The notes beneath the pieces are model-generated. The model was not told the origin of the DNA. It saw only the letters and a list, made by a program, of their open reading frames with translations, and made no database searches. The position numbers and the translations under genes were made by a program. This document shows, piece by piece, positions 45,813 through 57,935 of a stretch of 64,000 nucleotides of DNA. This DNA comes from Cervus elaphus. Its lineage: Eukaryota; Chordata; Mammalia; Artiodactyla; Cervidae. The stretch is from assembly GCF_910594005.1 (NCBI RefSeq), contig NC_057823.1:93792015-93856014 (forward strand), read 5' to 3'. The first letter of the stretch is position 1. Each line of letters begins with the position of its first letter.

Positions 45813-46582
45813 CATTTATCAACACTTCTCACTCCTTTTCCAACACCATCAACAGGCCAGATGAAGCTCACCTAATGTCAGAGGCTTCCCAGAGAACAGA
45901 CTACAAAATAGAGCAGGCTGAGGACCACGGTAATTCTCTTTCTGATGGCTGTAATGTCATCGGCACTCCTCTGCTCCTCCAGGCAAGAGAAGAGACGGCA
46001 ATTATGTGGAATAGACTTTAATGAAGGGAGGTCTCCTTTCTTCCTTCTTCTCAACAGCTTCCTGATAAAGCACTCTCCTGTGTGTGTGTTCTGGAAACTG
46101 TGGGATTTACTTTTTTTGTCACCTTTGTGACTAGGACTGGTGAGAAAAGTAGGATGGCAAGATAGAATATACTTTGAAAGTGAACGCCCAAATTCAATTT
46201 TTCTCATTGTCTTAGAAAATTCAGGTAATCGGCTTGGAAGGAGCTGTAACAAGTGTGTCTGTTAGATCTTAGAACTCAGGTAAGGACTGATTGGGGGACC
46301 TAGCTTCCTGAGGTGTGAGTGAGATCTCAGTTGACTGGTTGGGTTTCTTTCCCCCCATTTTATAAAGCAAGAGAAATTACTCCAAGTTTACCCTCCTGGG
46401 TTCCTGATGCGCTTCCAATAACACTCTTCTTATAGTGCGGTCGTTTAGGGAGGCTGAGACTGACAAATGCTTCAGAGTGGATTTCCTGCCTTCAGATCTG
46501 CTTAACGGTGGTTTCAATTCCTGCAGACCTGTCCATCTGGCCAGCTCTAAGGGTGGGCAATAGGCCCAGGATGGCCATTCTG
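45813..46582. other. Unique intronic sequence
   Basis: No gene or repeat recognised. The minus-strand open frame at 45878-46252 (124 codons) has no recognisable domain. Confidence 0.45.
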
Positions 46583-46591
46583 CTAAAAAGA

Positions 46592-46811
46592 GTGCATGCA
46601 TGCATGCATAGTTGCATCAGTCATGTCTGACTCTTTGCGACCCTATGGACTGCAGCCTGCCAGCCTCCTCTGTCCCTGGGATTCTCGAGGCAGGAATACA
46701 GGAGTGGGTTGCCATGCCCTCGTCTAGGAGATCTTCCTGATCCAGGGGTCAAACCTGCGTCTCCTGCACTGCAGGCGGATTCTCTACCACTGAGCCACCA
46801 GGGAAGCCCCA
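46592..46811 (-). mobile_element. Bov-tA SINE with target-site duplication
   Basis: A short (TGCA)n run leads into the reversed Bov-A body (CATGTCTGACTCTTTGCGAC) and tRNA-like head ending GAGCCACCAGGGAAGCCCC. A 9-bp duplication, CTAAAAAGA, lies at 46583-46591 and 46812-46820. Confidence 0.94.
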
Positions 46812-46820
46812 CTAAAAAGA

Positions 46821-48069
46821 AGGACTTCTTAATATAATTATTATAAAAATAATCAATCTTTTTATATCACTGGTCATTCTGGGCTAGTTTTCCCCATGAA
46901 AACTTGCAGGTCCACCTTCTCAGGTTGAAATTTTGTCTAAAAAGCAGACAGGATTTTAGGCACAGCATTCTATCAACTGACAACTGAACCTTTTAGGAAA
47001 CCGACTTTGAACCACATGCTTTCGGGTAGCTCACGCTGAGAGTTTTCAAAATGGACAGGAATTCACTATGAACAAGCTGCTTGAATTCGTCTGGGTGTCC
47101 AACAATTAGTGATCCTATGGAACCGGTCCCTTTGTGTCATTTTGAGTTGGGTTTTACAGGCGAGTTGTCCTAATGGAAAGGAATTTCCAATGAGATGAAA
47201 CACGATGTGTTCTACTCTCTTTCACACCAGCTCACACTTTCTTCTTTTTAACTCGTACCTTAGCAACTTGTTATCTCCTGATTGAGCTAGATGCAGAGCG
47301 GGAAGACAAGAGAGAAAAAGTGTTTCCTAAAGTATTGATGTCACGGTGTTATTGTCACAAAATAGGTGTGAGTTTAAAAAACAAATAGCCTAGTATTTAC
47401 TTAGTATTGAAAAAAGTGGTGTTAGGATGAATCATCCTAAAACCCAAATAATTACTCCTGGCAGATGCTCTGTAACACTTAGCTCACTTACAGCTAACCC
47501 CTCTGAACACAAGTCCATCACCTAAGGGTGGAAAGTTTTGGCTGAAGACTCATAGGAAGTGAAGAGGTAAGCTCTTTCATGGGTGCTCTCATGGAACTTC
47601 CTTATGTCTATGGCACCGGGAGTTTCATAACACTCTAACATTTTTGCAGGCTAAAATAATCACAGTCATGCTCTTTGGCATAGAATTTTGAGGTTTGTGA
47701 GAAAAATCTTGTCCCATTCTCAGCCCATGTCCATGTGGAGGCGAGGTGGCATTTTACAGACGTATGTTTTGGTTAGGCTTCTCAACTTTTAAAAGAGTTG
47801 TCAACTATATTCCCATCTCAGCTGAGGCTTAAAGCATGGTCTGTCCCTAATTGGCAACAGAATATTTGCACTCCAAGTACTTGTCAAGAGAGGATAACAC
47901 TGAATGCTTGCTGCCCAGCGCCTATCAAAAATCAGTCATGAGAAATCGTATTTATGGAAGGTTGCCTGAAGGACATATATTCCCTTTTAGATATTCTAAG
48001 TTTTAGTTTTGGATCTAGCCAAACCACTTGAGAGTAACATACTTAAATGCCATGGCTATGCCACTTCAA
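46821..48069. other. Unique intronic sequence
   Basis: No gene or transposon recognised. The 47050-47310 part is repeat-free with scattered CpGs. Confidence 0.45.
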
Positions 48070-48290
48070 AATGATACTTATCATTTGTGGTCATGTGCCT
48101 AGCACTGAACTAGATGCTTTCCAGGCACTTGTAATAATCTTTAAAATAACTGTGCAAAGCAGGGGTTAATATCTGGAAAACAATCCTAGCACCATCAAAT
48201 CACTTGCTCAAGACCACCCAGCAAGTAAAACGGTAGAATCACAATTCAAACCGAAGTCTGTCTGGCTCCAAATTTCATGCCCTATATACA
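48070..48290 (-). mobile_element. MIR SINE
   Basis: GTGCCTAGCACTGAACTAGA, ACTTGTAATAATCTTTAAAA, ATCACTTGCTCAAGACCACC, CAATTCAAACCGAAGTCTGT and CTGGCTCCAAATTTCATGCC follow the full reversed MIR. Confidence 0.68.
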
Positions 48291-48789
48291 GAGCTGGTGT
48301 TGATTTTACTGAATTGCATTTTGGTGTTACAGCAGCCCCTATTGAAGGAAAGTATAAGAAAGAATTCTATGAAGTACAGCATTGTATTTAACTCTGGAGA
48401 TTTTGTTCACATTATACATTGTCAGCATGGTGGAGGCCCTTGAATAAGAATTTCTGAGGTCTCAGTACTAGAAATAGTTGGACTTATACTGAGTAACTAA
48501 ATAGGCTTCATATAAAATATTAAGAAGACTGTGAATCATGTCACTGATAGTTTCCCCCTTAATCTACTTTCTGGGAAGCCCAGATTCCAAGTTTTGACCT
48601 TCCTCTGTCTAGGACTTGAGCTATGAATTTTATGTGCCACCAGCATTATTTTATTTACCCTCCCACTTTCTGATCATCAGTGTGATTCCTTTACTTACAC
48701 ATTAACTTGTTATGCTATGTGTAGCTTTATAATTCACTTCCATTATCTTCCCAGAATGAGACAGAATATCATCAAACCCAAATAAAAAG

Positions 48790-49005
48790 TGGGTACCTAT
48801 TGAACATTTATTCTCAGGACCTGTGCTAACTGGCATATTTCTTTTTTAGTCCTTATAGCAATTGTGAAATAGATTACATTATTAGCCTCATTTTGCAGAT
48901 GAGGAAAATCAGGCTCAGAGAGGTTAAGTAAAATGCCCAAAGTCACACCGCAGAGCTAGATTTCTGCCTGACTCCAGAATCTGAACTACTAACTACTACG
49001 CTGTG
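48790..49005 (-). mobile_element. MIR SINE
   Basis: TGAACATTTATTCTCAGGAC, CATTTTGCAGATGAGGAAAA, GGCTCAGAGAGGTTAAGTAA and GTCACACCGCAGAGCTAG are well preserved in reversed MIR order. Confidence 0.78.
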
Positions 49006-50379
49006 TCTCTTCAGCTCCAAATGATGGTCAGTTAAGAATAGATGGACACGGTAGAATGGGAATAAAAGGATATATGAGAGAAAGGAAAAAGAAATGATGG
49101 GGGAAAAGACCCCCTAAAGAGAAGAAAAGGAGCAAGCAAAAATAGATGAACAGTTAGGGAGAGAAAGGAATGAAAAGCAACAGAGAAGAGGAAGACCAGG
49201 GACAGAGATGCAATATGTTCACAACTGGGGCTCTGAAGTGTATCATCATGGGAACTCACAGAAAGACTTTTTCTTAAAGTTTCAGCCACTAGTGTTATCA
49301 ACACCCAAACGCCTACTCTTCACTATAAACCTCTGTATCTCTTCTGAAGCACTCCTTTGCCCAAGTATATGCTCCCCTCTATTGTTATTTAGCCCATTTT
49401 GTGTTTCTGCTCTCAACCCAAGTGGACTCTATTACTTGGTGGAGAATTCGACCATACTCTTTACAACACTAATTTCGCAGAAGCAGCATTCATGATGCTT
49501 CATAATGCTGATTTCCAGTAAAGAGCCTGGTGTTTTGTTTTTTTTTTTTTCACTCCAAGTAAACTCTAGTCTGTTGCCACACACAGAAATAAACAAAAGA
49601 TTTAAGCATACACACATACAAACAAAGCCCAAACCAAACTCCTTTGTTTTTCTGACCCCAGGCCAAGAAAACATCACTTTTTAGTGTCCTTCCACAGCCA
49701 AGGATATAAAAGGTGAATGTGGAAAGAAAATCATTCTTGAGAAGTACAGCTATTTACATGGGGTCGTATACATCAGAATAAGTTATCCCTGGAATATGAA
49801 TTAATAATGAACTCTCCGAAACACTTTAAAACTAGACCTTGCTATCTTAGGAAACAGCTTCCATGTTTTACTTTCAAATTTAAGATGTACTTTAAAAATG
49901 AAGATTTCTTTTTCCCATGAAATTTTAATGGATCTGCTATAGATTAAGGAATGGTATGGGTTTTAAAAGTTTACACTGGAACCACCTAGGTGTCTGTGAA
50001 TTTACCAGTCGGTAATACCTTCAAGATTTAATATCTAGCATACTGATAGTCTCTGAGAGAATTAGGGTATGAAACTGCTGATTTCTGTAGGTCCTACTTG
50101 GATCAACACTCTAAAAATGAGAATTTGGAATTAATTTTTTAGATCAAATCTAGGTCTTTGTTCAGCTGGTTCCTTATGGAAGAAATATGTAAAGAGGGGT
50201 ATACATTCCTCATGCTTCTACATGGAAACACAGCCTCACTGTCACACTCTTGGCATATCTCCTTAGCAGCTTCTCCATGTGAGGGATTTCTAAGCACAGA
50301 CAGGCTGGGTCATTTTAAAATTGCATTGACTTTTATTAACAAACTGAAAGGAACTACAGGACAGTGAAGCTAATGCTGG
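49006..50379. other. Unique intronic sequence
   Basis: No gene or clear transposon. Positions 49050-49200 are purine-rich (GA/AG). A T run lies near 49538. Confidence 0.5.
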
Positions 50380-50510
50380 AGTCATCCTGGTCTTAGCCCC
50401 AAATCCACCAGCCATGAAGTGGGCCACTCTGGGCAAACCACAGCTCAATGGGTCATAAAAGATTGTTGTGAAGATAAGGCATGTGAACATGCTTTGTAGA
50501 TGGTAAAACA
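50380..50510 (+). mobile_element. Possible MIR SINE core
   Basis: CCACTCTGGGCAAACCACAG, AATGGGTCATAAAAGATTGT and TGTGAAGATAAGGCATGTGA resemble the MIR core and 3' part. Confidence 0.4.
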
Positions 50511-50986
50511 TGAACCAATGAAAGATAATTAGATCCAGATTCTGGTCCATATCTAGACACAAATAAAGACTGGATTTTCATTGTTCTGCTGCCAATTAGC
50601 TAACATTTACTGAGTGCTGTAAGATTATGTAAGGACACATATGCCATAGATTTCTAATAAGAGTTGGCTACCGAAGGGCAGGGTCATATTAAGAACTCAA
50701 CACCAATGCTAGCAAGACAGTGAGCATGGCCAGCAGACTGGAGATGGAGAATTCAGTTGGTAAAGTGGGAATGCTGAGAAAAATTCTAACTACTATAGGA
50801 TTACAGGTTAATGTAGTTTAGAGTTGATGACATTAAATCAAGGATAGTCCTGACAAGGCAAACTGGACCTTCATATTATATTCTGCTTCATTCCATTTTT
50901 TTTACTCAGTATCCAGTAAGAATTTCCAAACAACTGGGGTAAGCTCCGAACTTGCAACAAATTATAAAGCATTCATTTTGTTTCTT

Positions 50987-51416
50987 GTGAAAGCGAAATT
51001 TGCTCAGTTGTGTCCAACTCTTTGCGACCCCATGGACTGTCCATGGAATTCTCTAGGCCAGAATACTGGAGTGGGTAGCCTCTCCCTTCTCCAGAGGATC
51101 TTCCCAACCCAGGGATTGAACTCAGGTCTCCCTTATTGTGGGCAGATTCTTTACCAGCTGAGCCACAAGGGAAGCCCAAGAATATTGGAGTGGGTAGCCT
51201 TTCCCATCTCCAGGGGATCTTCCCAATCCAGGGATTGAACCCAAGTCTCCCGCATTGCAGGTGGATTCTTTACCAGCTGAGCCACAAGGGAAGCCCAGGA
51301 ATACTGGACTGGGTAGCCTATTCCTTCTCCAGGGGATCTTCCCCACCCAGGAATTGAACCGGGGATTCCTGCACTGCAGGCGGATTCTTTACCAACTGAG
51401 CTATCAGGGAACCTGA
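50987..51416 (-). mobile_element. Bov-tA SINE with tandemly triplicated head
   Basis: A Bov-A body (TGCTCAGTTGTGTCCAACTC) is followed by three consecutive copies of a reversed half-body plus tRNA-like head. Each begins GAATAYTGGASTGGGTAGCC. The units start at 51061, 51180 and 51299, so the spacing is 119 bp twice. The first two units end GAGCCACAAGGGAAGCCC; the third ends GAGCTATCAGGGAACC and is more diverged. Confidence 0.93.
51061..51416 (-). repeat. 119-bp tandem repeat, 3 copies, SINE-derived
   Basis: Copies lie at 51061-51179, 51180-51298 and 51299-51416. The repeat is the proximal half of Bov-tA. Confidence 0.92.
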
Positions 51417-51421
51417 TAGCT
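51399..51421. repeat. Perfect inverted repeat at SINE end
   Basis: AGCTATCAGG-GAA-CCTGATAGCT has 10-bp arms and a 3-base centre. It straddles the outer border of the triplicated Bov-tA. Confidence 0.9.
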
Positions 51422-52514
51422 TCCTTGTTTTCTGTGATCATATGCAAATAAAAATATGTTAACAAAAACTTTTATAACACTCTTGGTTAGTTTTTAAACA
51501 CCCAAATTTAGTGCCAGAAAGAACTTTTGAATGTCCTTTAAAGACACAATGAAAATTTTCTCCTCACAGCTGACACCTGGCATTTCAGCCTCCAAGCTGG
51601 TCCTCCGTCACATCTACAGGATCCATTTTTAGGAGTCAAAGGTGATTAAAGAAGGATCTTTTGTGTGATGTAATTAACCTAAGCTTGACTGAGTTTTCTT
51701 TTAAATGCTCTTTATAAATTAAACTCAGACTGAGATTTTTAAGAATGTAAAAGCCCACGATGGTTTCATGCAAAGGATATACACATTTTCTGGTGGCAAA
51801 ATTCAGGCATTCATTTCTTTCAAATAATAAAAAAGATGAGAGGAAATGTGTTAGTGCCAGTGATATTCAAACTAGAGAGAAGGGAAGAATGAAAAAGTCC
51901 TGGAACACTTCTATGGGGCCTTTTACTGATCAAGTAGTGGCCTAGGACCATTTCTTTAATGAACTTGCTGATGTTTGATTAGGGTATTAAAAGATTCCTT
52001 TAAAAATGGGGCATTCCCAATGGTTCTACTTTGAGTTCATTTAAGAACTGTTTTAGGGAAACAAAAGGTCTGCATCTCTTTATAGAAATGTTTGGGAGTT
52101 ATTTTATAAGGCTGTCCCCTTTTTGCATAAGCTATTTCTTTTAAACTAGATTCAAAGAGGAAACAGTGAGAAGCCACTCATGTTGCCAGAGGAGAGAGGA
52201 AAGTTATCCAGTTCTCCCTCCGCTTCCTTAGTGTAGGGAAGAAAGCCTGAAAGTAATCACCACACCCTTGCCAAGAGGAAGGGAACCATTCCTTCCCCAG
52301 CTTTCAGAGCTTCAGTTCTACCCAAGACTATTTCTGCTGGGGAAAAGATGCCTGTGATTTCTTTGATGGACAACTTAAATGTTTAGATCTCCTTTTAGAA
52401 ATGGCTTTGGAAAGAAAGTCCATTTGGCCTTTTTGACTCACAGTCCACACTTTATCCTTTGGCTTCTTCCCTCAGTCATTTGGACGTAGGTTCTTTTCTC
52501 TTGCTGTCGGTTAT

Positions 52515-52517
<3 letters not shown>
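51422..52517. other. Unique intronic sequence
   Basis: No gene or repeat recognised. Confidence 0.5.

Positions 52518-52557
<40 letters not shown>
52518..52557 (+). repeat. (CA)20 microsatellite
   Basis: A 40-bp uninterrupted CA run, the longest in the window. Confidence 0.97.
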
Positions 52558-52559
<2 letters not shown>

Positions 52560-52634
52560 CCCCTTCGAATGACTTCATGACAAGTGGTCTGAGTCTGAAC
52601 ACTACCTTAAATTTCAGCTGCCCTGTTGGCTCCT

Positions 52635-52890
52635 GTATTTACAGCGTCTGAATTTATCGTGGGCCCTTGTAGTGCAATTTTTGACACATCATTAAGCTCC
52701 CTTTTCATTGGGAGCCTAAGGGCATATTCAGGCGTACTGCGAAGAGCGAGCCTAAATAACGGTTAAAACACGTGTCATGAGCTGCAAGGGGCTTGTTTGC
52801 CAGCAGGGCAAACAGTTCACTGCGGCTCTAGCAATGCCCTACAAACAGGGTGGGTAGACATAATGAGATAACCACACACCACAAGTGAGT
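52635..52890. promoter_or_regulatory. Candidate conserved noncoding element
   Basis: Repeat-free sequence with retained CpGs (GGCGTACTGCGAAGAGCGAG, AATAACGGTTAAAACACGTG) and a small hairpin GCTCCC-TTTTCATT-GGGAGC at 52696-52715. Function is inferred from composition only. Confidence 0.3.
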
Positions 52891-54949
52891 TGTTCATCTT
52901 TGTCTTCAAGCATCCAAGAACACAGTTATCTCAGTAGGATGGTGTACCCTGGAGAGTTATAAATATTTTTCAGAAGGTAAAGAAAGCTAGTCAAAGAAAA
53001 CACCCAAAAATATAAGCAAAAGGAGAGCTTCGAACAATTTGTTTTAAAAGCAAAATTTCAGCTATATCAGAAGTTACTGAATCAGGCTGGTAAGTTCTGT
53101 GTGCCTTTTTTGGGCAATATGCTTTATTTTAATTGCATGCAGATTTATTCTAATGTTATGATGTTAATCAACCTGTGTAGCTATAATAAAATAAAGGCAA
53201 TATCAACACCTCATCAACTAATCACACTGCTTCTTTCATCCTAGATACTGTATCCTCCCTACCCAAAAACAAAGTACTATAAAAATTATTTATACAAATA
53301 AACTATTATTTAAAGACTGAAAAGGTATAATAAATTATGCATAATATGGCCCAATTATGTGGTAATTTCTTTGTTTTAATTATTCGTACAATGTTAATGA
53401 AGGGGTTGCTAGAAGGTGGAACCATTTTTATATTTAATGGAAAAAACAAATTTGTTTTTAAGAATGAAAACAAAGATAATTAGCTCTTAAATTAGAGGCA
53501 TACTAATATATGCATGTTCCTAAATTATTACCAGGATTATTACTTTGTTTGTGCTATCAAAACTTTTCTTTTCTGGAGCTCTGCTGTTGGCTATTCCAGT
53601 TATTTTCCCATTTCTGTTAAATGTATTAATATCTCGCTGTTCATCAAGTGCCAAAATAAAGGTTAAAAAAGTTCCCAAGATTATCTACAGAAGAAAAATT
53701 GGGGTGGGTGATGACAACTATGATCTTTCAAGATGCAGTTTACGAATGCATAATAACTTAAGAAAGTGAGAAAAAAAATAGATTTATCAAGAAAAGAGAG
53801 AACTATCCTAAATTCAACACGGCAAATCAGCAAATTTCTTCAGGGAAAGACATCAAATTTGAAAGGCATCAATACTTTTCTGCTGTCACCAAACTGTTAT
53901 TTATGCTCATGTGCCAGCTGGATTTGTGTATGTGCGTGCATAATCTTTTTCTCACCACTGATGTCATCATTAAAGCTGTGCAAGATTTTTGATTTTCGCT
54001 TTGCACAATCTTCAGGGGAGACTTGGACATTATGGTGAAAAGTTTATGACAAGTTCGTAAAAGTAAGAAATGCAAGCTTTTATGGCAGTGAAATTTCACC
54101 ACTGCAAAACAGAGGAAGCTCTCCTGACTGTATAATTATTTAGTCTTTCCAATCGCCATTAAGGAAACCACTCAGAACAACTGCTGATAAAGAGGTAGGC
54201 AACTATCTATTTTTTTGTTAGGGGAAAGAAAGACATTTGGTATCACCCATGTAACACTCCTCAGAACTAGCCATTTTGAATTTTAAGCATATTCTAGAAT
54301 TTTTTCAAGACAGATTTTTTTACAACATGCAGAAAGATACTGACCACTAGACATCTGTTTCTCTAGGCATAAACTAGTACTGCTTTTTATGGCTGTAAGC
54401 CTTATTTATGAGGTTTATAAAGGCTTCGGGACATGAAGACATTTAGGAACTTTTGTTCACAAGGCTGCAATGCATTGATTTTCAGACTAGGAGACAATAA
54501 CTGGGGAACAACAGACAGGGTCACTATGAGGAAGAGACACCCGTGGCAAGCCAGAAGCAGCTGGTTTTGGAGCTGGAGATTTCAGGTTGACCAGGTGGTC
54601 GCCTGGACAGGATATGGAGGATGGAGCCAGTGGAAGGGGGTCCCTTCCCACAGCGTCAACATGGTTTCACTCAACTTTCACTTCTGACTGGCCTGACAGT
54701 TCCTTCAGTCAGGAAACATATTCTTCTGTCTAACTCTTTTTCAGCAATGTTTTGGTTTCTCTGGAAACAATCTAACCCAAAATAACCTACCCCCAAACAG
54801 CGATTCATTGGGACACCTAGTGACTAGATTAGGCAATAGTGTACTGTTACCACACGTTGTCTTTCTCAGTTTAGTCAGCAGTTAAGAATGCATAGATTTG
54901 AGGGTTTGTTTGAGTGCTGAGGAGGGGAGTTTTGACAGGGAAGTAAACT
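52891..54949. other. Unique AT-rich intronic sequence
   Basis: No gene or clear transposon recognised in 2 kb. Confidence 0.5.
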
Positions 54950-55110
54950 GATTTTTACTGAGTGTCTCTTAGACGAGTAGCTCAGTGAACAGATCTTGTT
55001 CTTAGGTTTTCTTCCTTTATTTGCAGAGGACCCTGCAAGGTAGGTATGGGTTTCACCATTCTGACCAAGGAGCTAACTGAAGACCTGAAAGGGTAGCTAA
55101 CCTGTCCAAT
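54950..55110 (-). mobile_element. Possible MIR SINE
   Basis: TTTTTACTGAGTGTCTCTTA, TCTTCCTTTATTTGCAGAGG and GAGCTAACTGAAGACCTGAA weakly follow the reversed MIR. Confidence 0.35.
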
Positions 55111-55229
55111 GCAGAAAATATAACACAAAGGAGTGAGTTATAATGGCCTGTGTGTGAAGCCTGGCTCTGTCCCACAGCTCTGTGGCAACGGGCAAGAGAC
55201 ATCACCTCTCTAGGTTTTGTTTTCACCTA

Positions 55230-55581
55230 GTTGGAGAAGACTCTTGAGAGTCCCTTGGACTTCCAGGAGATCCAACCAGTCCATCCTAAAGGAGATCAGT
55301 CCTGGGTGTTCATTGGAAGGACTGATGCTGAAGCTGAAACTCCAGTACTTTGGCCACCTCATGCGAAGAGTTGACTCATTGGAAAAGACCCTGTTGCTGG
55401 CAAGGATTGGGGTCAGGAGGAGAAGGGGACGACAGAGGATGAGATGGTTGGATGGTATCACTGACTCGATGGACATGAGTTTGAGTAAATTCCGGGAGTT
55501 GTGATGGACAGGGAGGCCTGGCGTGCCGCGAAGCATGGGGTTGCAGAGTCGGACACGACTGAGCAACTGAACTGAACTGAA
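55230..55581 (+). mobile_element. BovB LINE 3' end
   Basis: A 5'-truncated BovB starts at GTTGGAGAAGACTCTTGAGA and ends in ACTGAGCAACTGAACTGAAC. The frame from 55217 to 55504 keeps the ORF2 C-terminal order RRLLRVPWTSRRSNQSILK, LMLKLKLQYFGHLMRRVDSL, RMRWLDGITDSMDMSLSK. It is then broken by a one-base deletion near 55500 (GAGTTGTGATGG for GAGTTGGTGATGG). Confidence 0.95.
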
Positions 55582-56589
55582 GGGGTTGTTGTCTGTCAAG
55601 AGCAGGGATTCTCTCTATGGATACCAGTCTGATGGTTGCCTGACCAAGGTCACTTCTGTTAAGGCTGTCAACTCCGCAGGATTTTCTATGACCATGACGT
55701 CATCATTAACACTCAGCAGAGTCTGATTTGCATCCAGGCTGTCTTACTTTAAACTTCTTGCTCTTCCCTCACTATAGTTCTTCCCTCTGGATTATAAGAA
55801 GAAAGAATGAAAGAATAAACCCATCTGTATGTCTACATTATGTCACTGAGAGGTGCCCAAGGTATATAGAGTAGGAACTGGTCCCCAAAGGCTTACTATC
55901 CAGCTGGGGAGAGAAGATACACACATAGAACTGATTTAATACAGAAAACAAGATATCATGTTGTGAAGCAGCAGAATGAACAGTAAAGATAGAAGGCACT
56001 TGAGGCGTTGAGGGGTTTTCATTACTGTTCATTCCTCCAGTCTCCTGTGATCTTCTGGTTACCATGGCGGTTGGAGTCAACTCAGATTCTTTATAAAGAA
56101 ACTCAGGGTTGAGACTTAATGCTGGAAGTTTTATACTATGAAATTCCTTTTCCCTGGTGATTTTATGATTTTGCCATCTGAGCCTTTGTCTTTGGAACAG
56201 ATTTAAAAGACCCCCTGCATTGCTCATGGTTTGGTCCTAAGTGGCAAGCTTAGTTGCTTATGTAACATACACTGGAGCTGATAAAATCTAATTTCCCATT
56301 TGTTATATCTTTGCGCCTCTTGAACAAAAGGACAAGGTATTATTGGATCCTGCTGTATGCTTTAAAAATCAGGGACTTACAAATGAGGGTCATTTGCATC
56401 CCAGGAAGCAAAGAGGTTTTGAATGGAAATAACGCTTTGCTGTGTATCGGTCTCTCAGTAATGCCTATCTTAGGCTGCTTTTTATCCTAAAAGCAAAGCT
56501 TCTTGTGGAAAACCTGACTTTTCATCTCTTTCCAGGAAGATTCTATGGTTTTGACAGAAGTGAAAATGAGTCACATTGTCCACAGAAGG
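55582..56589. other. Unique intronic sequence
   Basis: No gene or clear transposon. The minus-strand open frame at 55838-56227 (129 codons) shows no recognisable domain. Confidence 0.45.
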
Positions 56590-56830
56590 GTAAGCATAGC
56601 ACTGTGCTTAAGAACAGAGCTAGCCCGTTTGGGGTAGGAGATCTTCTTCTTAGCAGTCATGGGTCTCTGGGTAAGTTAAACCACTTCTCTGGCCCTCAGT
56701 CTCTTCATCTGTATGCACAGTAAGGATAAAGAGTAATTACCTGAGGAGACTGTTATGATTATTAAACGAGTTACTATTTATCAAGTTCTTAGAACAAAGC
56801 CTGGCACATGGTAAGCACAACTTAAGGATG
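56590..56830 (+). mobile_element. MIR SINE, nearly complete
   Basis: AGCATAGCACTGTGCTTAAG, GTCTCTGGGTAAGTTAAACC, CCTCAGTCTCTTCATCTGTA, GACTGTTATGATTATTAAAC and AAAGCCTGGCACATGGTAAG follow the whole MIR in order. Confidence 0.82.
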
Positions 56831-57849
56831 GGTTAAGCGAGTAACAGCTCAGCTGGCTTGCACATTTCTAGAGTTAATTTTCTCTCAGCAGCTCTCTGGT
56901 CAGAGGGATGCGAAAGCAAATATCTGCAGTCTGAAGTGCTTGGGTTTGAGTGTGCAGAAGTGGGCACTGGTGTATGCAGCAGCCATTGCTTAGAGTAGAA
57001 TGAGTCTCAATAAGGCCCCCGAATCAGAGGGATCGTCATGCTCACATAAGGGGAAAGTATTCATCGGTATATTTAATATGAGTTTACGCTCGCAAGGAGT
57101 CAGAAAGGCAGACATCCTGAGGCAGAACTCTTGGACAGGACTTTTGGCAAATGATATTGAGACATTCCTTCACATAGCTCTATCTGATTTAAGGCCGTGA
57201 TTTGTTAACTGGGTCATCTGTAACACATATCCCTTCCTTTTTTGGGAAATACACCTGTTTCTGGGATTTGATTTGGCTCCTAATTCAAACAGACCTCCAA
57301 GTGCTCTGAAACAAAATCAACCTAAAATTATACACTTATCTAGAGTTACATTTAGGCCATATGGTTTAAGTTGTCCAAATGTCACAGAAGTAACAGCAGC
57401 AGCCATCATCATGCTTTACACTTACCCAGCATCTTTCCTGCCAGAATATTATGTAAGTTATAAAAGTTTCATTAAGATGGAGGCGTTAACCCTAATTCCA
57501 AAAGGACAGTCACTGCTGTGTTTCAGCTTAGCTCTGTCCCCTGGTGAATTGCTACGTGAGAATTTCTCAAAGTCTGTAAGAGTTTCATGACAATGTTCTC
57601 ATAACTGATAATGTCTCAACTGTGATATGGAAAACAGGCCCAGGCATGTATGACCCAGACCTTTTTCTTGGGTCTCTGAGAGGACTCAACTACATTTTAG
57701 ACTCACTGCATTAGAGTCAGAGAACAATGGGCCTGAAGTCATTTCCAGAAACTTCTGTGAAATGCACTGGAAACTTCTAGGCAGTGAGGACATCTCAGTG
57801 CATCATCTTAAATCATCATCCATCTGAACTCAAAATTCTCTAGACGATG
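56831..57849. other. Unique intronic sequence
   Basis: No gene or repeat recognised. Confidence 0.5.
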
Positions 57850-57935
57850 GTCAGATCTGTCTCTCAGCATCCAGCACCTTGGCAGCTATATAGGAGGTAC
57901 TCAATAAACAAATGTTGAATGTTGAATGGACAAAT
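57850..57935 (+). mobile_element. L2 3' end
   Basis: TCAGCATCCAGCACCTTGGC, then GGAGGTACTCAATAAACAAA and TGTTGAATGTTGAATGGAC follow the L2 3' terminus. Confidence 0.6.

Noticed and set aside
45878..46252. 124-codon minus-strand open frame
   Set aside because: Lacks hydrophobic or domain pattern and has no exon-like boundaries; judged chance.
51061..51416. Three regularly spaced repeats resembling a CRISPR-like array
   Set aside because: The 119-bp units are contiguous copies of a Bov-tA SINE half with no spacers, in a mammalian genome.
55838..56227. 129-codon minus-strand open frame on the MCTP1 strand
   Set aside because: Not similar to MCTP1 or any family I know, and no splice sites with a good pyrimidine tract frame it.
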